A DNA stretch of 64,000 nucleotides. Origin: Wandonia sp964447015 (lineage in GTDB: Bacteria; Bacteroidota; Bacteroidia; Flavobacteriales_D; Crocinitomicaceae). The stretch spans positions 23,248 to 87,247 of the forward strand of contig CAYUQU010000006.1 in assembly GCA_964447015.1 (NCBI GenBank). The letters run 5' to 3'. The position numbers and the translations under genes were made by a program. Shown here piece by piece: positions 42,247-50,000 of this stretch. The stretch's first letter is position 1, and the number at the start of each line of letters is the position of its first letter. The notes beneath the pieces were generated by a model. It worked only from the letters and a program-made list of their open reading frames with translations, had not been told where the DNA came from and searched no databases.

Positions 42247-43251
42247 CTATAATTTTAATTTCGCTGATGCTCTGAAAGCCTGTTTTTCAACTTCAGCTAC
42301 CTCAAGTAATATATCGGCTGCTATATCAAATGCTTCTTGGCCAGTAGCACGTCCTCTGTAGATTGCCGCACACTGCGAAGCAAACTGTCTCCATAAGTCA
42401 CCAGACAACGTAAATTGGTCGCTCAGTTCAAGTAGCTTTTCGTTTGGGATGTAGTTGTATGCTTCTTGAAGAAATGCACCGTGAAGATAGCGGAATCCAC
42501 CGCCACCTGTACCTATTTCTTCTTGCATTCTCACTAATTGCCCGAGATAAAGTCCTGCTTTACGGTCACCAAGCTTAGTCTTGTATCCACGTACTTTTTT
42601 AGAGATATATTTGATTCCATTCACACCAATTATAGGTCCTGGTGCATTCATGAAAAAAGCCGAATGTTTAATTCCTTTTTTGATTCCACCTCTAATTTTA
42701 TCATCTGAGATATGAGGAATGTTATCTGGGTAATAAATCTGCCCTTTTGGAGCAAATGCACCACGAGCAAAGCGTACTTTATTCAGTTCTTCCTCTGTAA
42801 TTGTCGTAGTAGTTTCCATTACAGGGTCAGAAATAAGGTAAGTATTCCCTTCTTTTCCGAAAACGACAATATTATGTGCGTTAAAATGAAAACGATATTC
42901 AGGCGGAAAGTAGGGGAGGTGAAATACACCAACTTGTAGACCTACAGGTTTTCCTTGAGCAAGAATATCATCCAGAGTTTGTTGCGCTTTTTCTTCTGAT
43001 TTGAATCGAAGACGTTTGTATTTGATGTCAAAGTAAGAAGCATTTCTTTTGAAAATAGTTCCAGGCATAGGGCGAAAAGTCGTTCCAGGTGCATTGTTTA
43101 CTTTGATGAAAGGTAAGTGCATAAAAAATACACCACCGCCAATTCCAAAAACCATAGGTTCTGAAAGATTCAGCCCGTAATACCGAAATAAATTAGAGGT
43201 AACGCCATTTTCGCAATGCGCTGATTGGTGATGTTGAAAATCTATCTTCAT
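42247..43251 (-). CDS. BtrH N-terminal domain protein (flexirubin-type locus)
   Basis: A 334-residue protein with the BtrH N-terminal domain, named after the butirosin acyltransferase that moves an acyl chain from ACP to an amine. The start FQHHQSAHCENGVTSNLFRYYG contains the conserved His/Cys pair (H12, C13) expected of a cysteine-peptidase-like fold, and FHFNAHNIVVFG supplies the second His. The C-terminal half is helical (DUF4872-like). In flexirubin loci a gene of this type follows darB, suggesting transfer of an ACP-bound acyl group onto the dialkylresorcinol or polyene. It overlaps the small upstream gene by 4 bases. Confidence 0.87.
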   Translation of the reverse strand: MKIDFQHHQSAHCENGVTSNLFRYYGLNLSEPMVFGIGGGVFFMHLPFIKVNNAPGTTFRPMPGTIFKRNASYFDIKYKRLRFKSEEKAQQTLDDILAQGKPVGLQVGVFHLPYFPPEYRFHFNAHNIVVFGKEGNTYLISDPVMETTTTITEEELNKVRFARGAFAPKGQIYYPDNIPHISDDKIRGGIKKGIKHSAFFMNAPGPIIGVNGIKYISKKVRGYKTKLGDRKAGLYLGQLVRMQEEIGTGGGGFRYLHGAFLQEAYNYIPNEKLLELSDQFTLSGDLWRQFASQCAAIYRGRATGQEAFDIAADILLEVAEVEKQAFRASAKLKL

Positions 43252-43652
43252 GCATTGTTAAATTGAATCAGGTCCTGAACAGTGATGTCCAATGCCTTTG
43301 CGTATTTTTCGAGTGATTTTTGACTAAGTTTTTTGAAGACTTTTGGGTTATTCAGGTGTCTTTTTACCCGAAAGTGCCAAATTTCTGCATATTGAGAAAG
43401 AAGCTTGGAATCCATTAAGCGCAATTCCATAAAATAAGCTAGAGGAGTTTTCTTTCCCTTTTTAATTTCTTCCAATGTTTCTTCAATTCGCAGTTTAATG
43501 TCATCCCAAGCTTGATCAAGCGCGCTAGTTTTTACATCCCACCCTGTTGAAAGGCCAGTTGTGTAATTACCATCGTTGTCTTTGGCATAGCAAAGTTCAC
43601 GAAAGTGGCTTGCTAGGGCGCTATAGTCTTGTGGGATTTCATCTTTTTTCAT
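43248..43652 (-). CDS. Small conserved protein of the flexirubin-type locus (134 aa)
   Basis: A 134-residue soluble protein with no assigned family. It is mostly helical, with YSALASHFRELCYAKDNDG, ALDQAWDDIKLRIEE and a long basic stretch KRHLNNPKVFKKLSQKSLEKYA. Its position between darB and the BtrH-like gene is shared with flexirubin loci of other Flavobacteriia (from memory), so it is probably a pathway protein. The ATG is one base after the corrected darB stop (43654) and its own end overlaps the BtrH-like gene by 4 bases. Confidence 0.78.
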   Translation of the reverse strand: MKKDEIPQDYSALASHFRELCYAKDNDGNYTTGLSTGWDVKTSALDQAWDDIKLRIEETLEEIKKGKKTPLAYFMELRLMDSKLLSQYAEIWHFRVKRHLNNPKVFKKLSQKSLEKYAKALDITVQDLIQFNNA

Positions 43653-43653
43653 G

Positions 43654-44788
43654 CTATATAACAGTTATAAGCACAAAAGCATAAGAAAAACGAGCGCTTT
43701 CNNNNNNNNNNAACGCGTTGTCCTTTTTTAAGCATGTTCTCACGCATCATTTCTTCTAACATTAAAAATGGACTTGCAGCTCCTACATTACCAACTCTTG
43801 TGAGGTTTGTAAACCATCTTTCTTGCGGAATTGGGAGATTATTATCAACCAGAGCCTCCGCAATAGGTTTTCTGAAAAACTCAGAAGACATGTGTGGCAA
43901 GAACCAATCAATATCATCAGATGTAAGCTTATTCTTTTTAAATACTTCTACAAGTTTTTCAAATCCTTGTGCTACAATATTAGGGCGAAGAAGTTTTACG
44001 TCTTGTTTAACAGAAAAGACACTTTCTTCGATTAATTCTTGGTTTGAATATTCTAGGTATCCTTTAAAAGTTCCATCAGCTCTCTTGTCACCTCCCATAT
44101 ACATACATGTCTCGTAGCGTTGAGCATAAGAGCACATGTCTATGGAGTCGATTTTTAAAGATAAACCATTTTCATTCGGTTTGTCTTCTACTAAAACCGC
44201 TGCAGCACCATCAGAAAGCATCCATCTCAAGAAATCTTTCTCGAATGCGATGTAAGGATTCTCCTCTAATTCTTTTAATTTTTCAATTTCCTCTACAAAA
44301 TTTGTTGCTTGCATACGCCTTGCAAACGATTCTGATCCAGTTACAATAGCTTTTTGAGCATCATTCACGCGGATTGAATTGAAAGCGTACTTTAAACCGT
44401 GAATTGAAGAACAGCAATTTCCAGCAGGAGAAACCACTTCAAAAGAAGGCGAGTGTTTCAATTCTCCGTGAACCATAAGACCATGAGATGGCATTATTTG
44501 GTCTGGAGATGAAGTTCCACAAGCCAATAGGTCAATTTCTTGCATTTCTTTTTCATCAACCAATTTATTGATTGCTTCGCAAGTTAATTCAACATTATTG
44601 TGAGTAAAGTTTCCTTGTTTGTCAATAGCGTAGTAACGCTCTTTTATACCATTATTTCTCAAAACAATGGCGCGGCTTTTTGATGGTTGGTCATTCACGT
44701 ATCCAAGCACACCCTCTAGTTCCTCATTTGAAATAGGGGCGTGAGGTAAAAATCTACTAATACGTGTTATATAGGCTTCTTTAATCAT
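43654..44788 (-). CDS. darB: DarB-like ketosynthase (FabH/3-oxoacyl-ACP synthase III family), interrupted by an assembly gap
   Basis: DarB condenses two acyl chains and cyclises them into the dialkylresorcinol precursor. The active residues are visible: Cys in PAGNCCSS (125-126), His in WFLPHMSSEF and Asn in VGNVGAAS. Ten N at 43702-43711 interrupt the gene after KKGQRV. Reading straight across gives a wrong frame ending at 43649; the other frame after the gap encodes ESARFSYAFVLITVI and a TAG at 43654-43656, exactly the expected FabH-family C-terminus. So the true gap is a multiple of three, probably 12 or 15 bases, and the gene is intact. Confidence 0.92.
43702..43711. other. Assembly gap (10 N) inside darB
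   Basis: Ten N form a placeholder of unknown true length. Frame and motif on both sides imply that about 12-15 bases (four or five codons, resembling LCYIP in relatives) are missing. Confidence 0.95.
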
Positions 44789-44791
44789 TTA

Positions 44792-45700
44792 TTACAACTT
44801 AACTCCTTGATAATAATTTATTTCATTTCTAATTTGCTTCAATCGAAACACTTTTGAAATAGTATACAGTAAAATAACAACGGGCGAAACTATAAATAAA
44901 GCAAAAAGTAAATAAATATTGTATACTTTAAGCCAAAATTTACGCTTTTTCGGACTAGTACTCTTTCTTTCAATGAGTTTAGCCCAAAGTCGAAAAAGCA
45001 TAGAACCTCGTTTTTCAATGAATACTGTAGTATCAACAACCTTTACAGCTTTTTGTTTGACGAGAATGTCCTGTAGATTGTTACAGTCATCTGCTAATAA
45101 ACATTCTTGAATTTTTTCACCAAATTTAAATGCGCTATTGATCTCTTTTTGATCAATTCCTGGCAATGGGAAAATTTTGAGAAACTTAGTTTTCTTTCCT
45201 CCAAATAACCAGTGCTGAATGGTGATTACAGAAATTAGATTAGGATTTTTATCTACATACACAATGTTGCCAACTAGATTAGCTCCTAAGTCCCTTAGTT
45301 TTAGCTTAACTTTTTCTTGAGCCATTACCCACATATTTCTAACACCTAAGACAGTTACTATTGGAGTATCTTTCAATATTCTTTTAGCGTATTCAGATTC
45401 CAAAAAACTATTGAAAGGGATAGATGGATTTAAAAACCAAACTTGATACCCCAAGATAACTAAATCATACTTCTCTTCGTCAGTAACAATGGGTTCTATG
45501 TCATGTGTGTTGCCTAAAACTGAGTCTGGCATTTTGTCAAAAAAGGCCTCTTTGTTCCATGGGAAAGGGTATGGAGTAGAGGGTATGATTGATTTAAATT
45601 CTAGTTTAATTTTGCTATTATCCATCATTGAAACCAATGATTTCAATATCTCAGTCAATTGACCAGTCTGTGAATAATGTAAAACTAGAACTTTTTTCAT
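44792..45700 (-). CDS. darA: DarA-like dialkylresorcinol biosynthesis protein
   Basis: DarA acts with DarB to aromatise the cyclohexanedione product into a dialkylresorcinol, the tail part of flexirubin. The 302-residue protein begins with MKKVLVLHYSQTGQLTEIL, a flavodoxin-like phosphate-binding loop shared by the DarA family, followed by LVILGYQVWFLNPSIPFNSFL and VTVLGVRNMWVMAQE. A C-terminal membrane helix (about 260-283) suggests anchoring at the inner membrane. It lies 3 bases before darB on the same strand. Aromatase function is established for other DarA proteins; assignment here is by motif and context. Confidence 0.85.
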   Translation of the reverse strand: MKKVLVLHYSQTGQLTEILKSLVSMMDNSKIKLEFKSIIPSTPYPFPWNKEAFFDKMPDSVLGNTHDIEPIVTDEEKYDLVILGYQVWFLNPSIPFNSFLESEYAKRILKDTPIVTVLGVRNMWVMAQEKVKLKLRDLGANLVGNIVYVDKNPNLISVITIQHWLFGGKKTKFLKIFPLPGIDQKEINSAFKFGEKIQECLLADDCNNLQDILVKQKAVKVVDTTVFIEKRGSMLFRLWAKLIERKSTSPKKRKFWLKVYNIYLLFALFIVSPVVILLYTISKVFRLKQIRNEINYYQGVKL

Positions 45701-45819
45701 TTTTATCCGATGGTTGTCGGGTGCAAAAATAACAATTTGATTGGTTTAAAAAAGTGATTTTGGTCACCAGTTGGCAGTTCAAAGTGCAAATAGGTATTAT
45801 GCAGTATCGAAAAATGAAT

Positions 45820-46971
45820 TTATTTTCTTTTTTTGAACACTTTTGAAGCAAGTAGATTGCCTACTTCAGAACCCATTGCAACTCCCATCCCTCCAAGTCT
45901 AATTGCACAGTAAATATTTGGTTCTAGTTCAGATATGAAAGGTTTTTTTTCTGCACCTACACCCATAATCCCTGCCCAAGCATAGTCAATTTTAAATTTG
46001 ACATCAGGAATAATTACTGAGTTTAATAATTCCTCAATTTTTGATAGAATAAAAGGTGTGTTTTCAATTACCTCAGTCTGTTCGTTGTCAAAATCTGCAT
46101 TTCGAGCACCACCTATTAAAATTCTATTGTTGTCCACCACTCTGAAATAATAATAGCCCTTGTCGTAGTGATATGTGCTATTTAATTTAAGATTATCTAT
46201 TGGTGATGTCACAATTACTTGAGCGCGAGCGGGAAATAGAGGGATCTCAGGATATAGTAACTTTGTCAGTCCGTTTGTACAGATCATCACATTATTAGCG
46301 GATACATCTCCAAAATCAGTGTGCACAATTGCATTGTTTTGTTGAGAAGTGATTTTCTGAACAGTTATACTATTTAGGATTTGAATATTGTTGTCAGTTG
46401 CCATTGCGAGCAAATTTTTCATCATCAAACCTGTGTTAATACTTCCTTCGTACTGATTGTAAATCGCTCCAATCACTCCATTGAACCCTAATGATTCTAT
46501 ATCATCAATAATAGTGTAACAATTTTTTAAGCCTGTTATTTCAAAAATAAGATCATTTAAAAGTGAAAGATGCTTACTGCACTCAAAGTAACTGTGTTTA
46601 TCTTTTTCTGTGAAAAGGTCATACGATCCACAGGGGGAGTAGTCTATTTTGTCGTTTCCAATCCTCGATTTTAGTTTTTCTAACCCACGCCATCTCAGTA
46701 GAATAGTTTCTTTGACATTTTCAATACCAAAGTTGTTAAGGTCGTCTAAAATTTCTGATGGACTACCGAAACAGGCAAATCCTGCATTTTTTGTGCTTGC
46801 TCCTGTGGGTAAATAACCTCGCTCGAGAATAATTATTTTTGCCTTTGAATCTCTTAATCTTAACTCAAGTGCAGTAGATAAACCTACTATACCGGAGCCA
46901 ATTATCAAATAGTCAATGTCGCTTAAATAGATATTTTTTTCCCAATAACTGAGATGGTCAAATGTAAGCAT
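45820..46971 (-). CDS. FAD-dependent oxidoreductase (DAO family)
   Basis: With the ATG at 46971 the protein has 383 residues and starts shortly before its dinucleotide-binding motif IIGSGIVGLSTALE (24-37); the longer open frame runs into the divergent gene and is rejected. LERGYLPTGASTKNAGF and the C-terminal WAGIMGVGAEKKPFI and RLGGMGVAMG motifs belong to the D-amino-acid oxidase/glycine oxidase (DAO) fold. It resembles the truncated oxidoreductase at 63248-64000. It lies 119 bases before darA on the same strand and could oxidise an amine or a pathway intermediate, but a link with the pigment genes is only positional. Confidence 0.88.
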   Translation of the reverse strand: MLTFDHLSYWEKNIYLSDIDYLIIGSGIVGLSTALELRLRDSKAKIIILERGYLPTGASTKNAGFACFGSPSEILDDLNNFGIENVKETILLRWRGLEKLKSRIGNDKIDYSPCGSYDLFTEKDKHSYFECSKHLSLLNDLIFEITGLKNCYTIIDDIESLGFNGVIGAIYNQYEGSINTGLMMKNLLAMATDNNIQILNSITVQKITSQQNNAIVHTDFGDVSANNVMICTNGLTKLLYPEIPLFPARAQVIVTSPIDNLKLNSTYHYDKGYYYFRVVDNNRILIGGARNADFDNEQTEVIENTPFILSKIEELLNSVIIPDVKFKIDYAWAGIMGVGAEKKPFISELEPNIYCAIRLGGMGVAMGSEVGNLLASKVFKKRK

Positions 46972-47065
46972 ATCAAGAGTTTTGAACAAGTATGCTAATT
47001 TTTCACGATATTTGTAAGTTAAGAATGAACTTTTTTGGTAACAAAGTGTACAGATTTGCGTTGAA

Positions 47066-50000
47066 ATGACAAGAATGAGATATATATTATTACTTATGAT
47101 GCTTGTTTTTGCTTCTTTATCTTGGGGGCAGAGCAAGTTTATAGTTTTTGGTGCCGTTACAAATGACGACATGAATAGACGTGAAGGAGACGTGACTGTT
47201 TCTGTTACCGTTAATGGCTCTCCCTTGACTACTACAGTTACTTCTAATAGTGGGAAGTTTAAAATCCCACTTGATTATGGAAAGAAATATAAAATCGAAT
47301 TTTCAAAAGGTGGTCTTGTTGCTCGCCACTTATATGTTGATTTAGTAGGTGTGAATGAAGAAGATTTGCCCGCGGGTGATTTGATGCAGGAAATGGAGAT
47401 GACTTTGTATGCTCAAATTCCTGATGTAGATATGTCCTTTTTTGCTCAAGAACCTACAACGACCTTTTCAGTTAACATGAAGAAAATGATGACTGAAATG
47501 GACAGGAAGCAGGTTGGAATCATGAAAGACAAGATTGATGCCATGCTAGCCCAAAAAGAAAAACTTGGGGATCAAACTGCAGCTTTAAAGAAGCAATATG
47601 ACGACGCAATGGCTGCTGGAGATAAGAATGTCGCTCTGAAGAGTTTCGAAGAGGCATTGAAAAATTATCAAGAAGCTCAAAGAGTAATGCCAAATGAAGC
47701 TCTACCTAAAACGAAGATTGAAGAAGTTAAAGCTAAAATTGCTCAATTAGCAGAGGAAAAGAAACTAGCTGAAGCAGAGGCAAAATACAATGAAGCTATC
47801 GCAATTGCTGATAAAGCTTTTGTCGCAAAAGAATGGGACAATGCACTTAAGAAGTATGAAGAAGCTTTAGGGTATAAAGCCAATGACAAACACGCCAGTG
47901 ATCGAATTGTGGCTATTGATGAAATTTTATCTGCGCAAAGAAGAGCCGAACTTGATGAGAAGCAGAAAAATGAAGAGTATTATAATCTTATAAAGGCCGC
48001 AGACAATTTACGTGATCAGAAAAATTACGATAAGTCAATTGAGACATATCAACAGGCTTTATTGAAAAAGGATGAGCAATACCCTAAAGATCAAATTAAA
48101 GCTATTCAAGAAATTAAAGCGAAAGCTGAGGCTCAAGCCAAATTAGATAAAGATTACAACGATGCACTTAATGCGGCAAAAGGTTTGTTATCATCCGAAA
48201 AATATCAAGAGGCTAAAGCAAAATACCAAGAAGCATCTGCTTTAAAGCCCGCTGAAAAGGAACCTAAAGATAAAATTGCAGAGATAGATAAGATTCTGTC
48301 AAACTTAGCAGAACAGGAGCAGAAGAATAAAGCCTATGCAGATGCGATGCAAAAAGCAGATCAATTATTTGCCTCAAGTAATTGGGCTGATGCAATAGTG
48401 GAGTATCAAAAAGCTTCTGCAATAAAGCCAACTGAGCAATTACCTAAAGATAAGATAGCAGAAGCTGAAACGAAAATTAAGAATCAACAAGAACAAGCGA
48501 AGATTGATGAGGCTTATAATAAAAAAGTGGCAGAAGCAAACTTATTGTTTGATGGTGGTAAACTCGAAGATGCTAAAAAAGCATACGAAGCTGCACTTGT
48601 GATTAAATCTGGTGAGGCACACCCAACTCAACGAATAGAACAAATTAATAGCAAACTAGCTGAGTTAAATGAGGCTGCAGAAAATCAAAAGAAATATGAT
48701 AGCTTTATTACTGAAGCGAACACTTTCTTTGCTGCAAATAAGTATACTGAAGCTAAAACCAAGTTCGAAGCGGCAAGCCAGGTAAAACCGAATGAGCAAT
48801 TACCAAAAGATAAAATAAAAGAGATTGAAGGTATCCTAAGTAATTTAGCTATAGAAGCAAAACTTGATGAGGATTATAATAAGGCAATTCAAGCTGGTGC
48901 ATCCGCTTTAGCTGCTAATGATTTGAATACAGCAAAAACGAGATACGAAGAAGCCAAAGCGCTAAAGCCAAACGAAAAGGTCCCACAAGACAAGTTAGCT
49001 GAAATCGCAAAATTAATTAAGGAAAAACAGGATAATGAGGCAAAAGAAGCTGCTTACAATAAGTTGATTACTGAAGCGGATGCTAATTTTAATTCTGATA
49101 AACTTGATGTCGCAAAATTGAAGTATGAAGAAGCATTGAAATTGAAAACTGATTCATACCCAACTCAGAAACTTAAAGATATTGAACAAAAATTAGCTGA
49201 TAAAGCGGCAAAAGAATTAAAAGAAAAGCAGTATAAAGATGCAATTACTTTAGCAGATCAACTTTATGCTTCAAACAAATTACAAGAAGCAATAAAAGCT
49301 TATGAAGAGTCTCTTAAAATAGATGATACAAACCCTTATCCAAAATCTCAAATAAAGTTAATTAACGATAAAATTGCAGAAAATCAATCAGCTGCTGAAA
49401 AGGATGCTAAATTTGCTCAGTTAGTGAGTGAAGGTAATACCTTAGCTGCATCAAACAAACTTTCTGAAGCTGTCTCTAAATATGAAGAGGCTTTGTCATA
49501 TAAAGAAGATGCGTCAATCAGTCAAAAGATCACCGCACTTAAAACGCAGATTGAAGCGCAGAAGAATGCTGAATTAAAAGAGAAAAATTACACTGAGGCT
49601 ATTGCTAGAGCACAACAATTTGAAGCGTCAAATAATTTGCAATCGGCCGTAAGTGAGTATCAAAATGCATCTTCAATTAAACCTGAAGAGTCTATGCCTA
49701 AAGAGAAGATAGCTGCTCTTCAGGCTAAAATTAGTGCACAGTCAGCCGATCAACAATTAACAGAACGTATTAATAAGCTAGTTACCGATGGTGACAAATT
49801 ATTGAATGCAGGCGATTTTGAAAGTGCTAAACAAAAGTATCAGGAAGCATTGAGTTTAAAGAATGATCCTACTATTGCGGCTAAGATAGCTGATGTGGAG
49901 GCAAGAATGAAGGCTGAAACAATGTCGCAAGTAGAGAAAAACTACCAAAAAATTATTGATAAAGCCGATCAATTGAAGAATGCGAAAGAGTTTGATGAAG

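Noticed and set aside
43649..43711. Frameshift in darB
   Set aside because: It is an effect of the 10-N placeholder; the correct C-terminus is encoded in the other frame directly after the gap.
46972..47172. Long N-terminal extension of the FAD oxidoreductase
   Set aside because: It would overlap the divergent repeat-protein gene and its promoter region; the family starts close before IIGSGIVG, so the ATG at 46971 is used.
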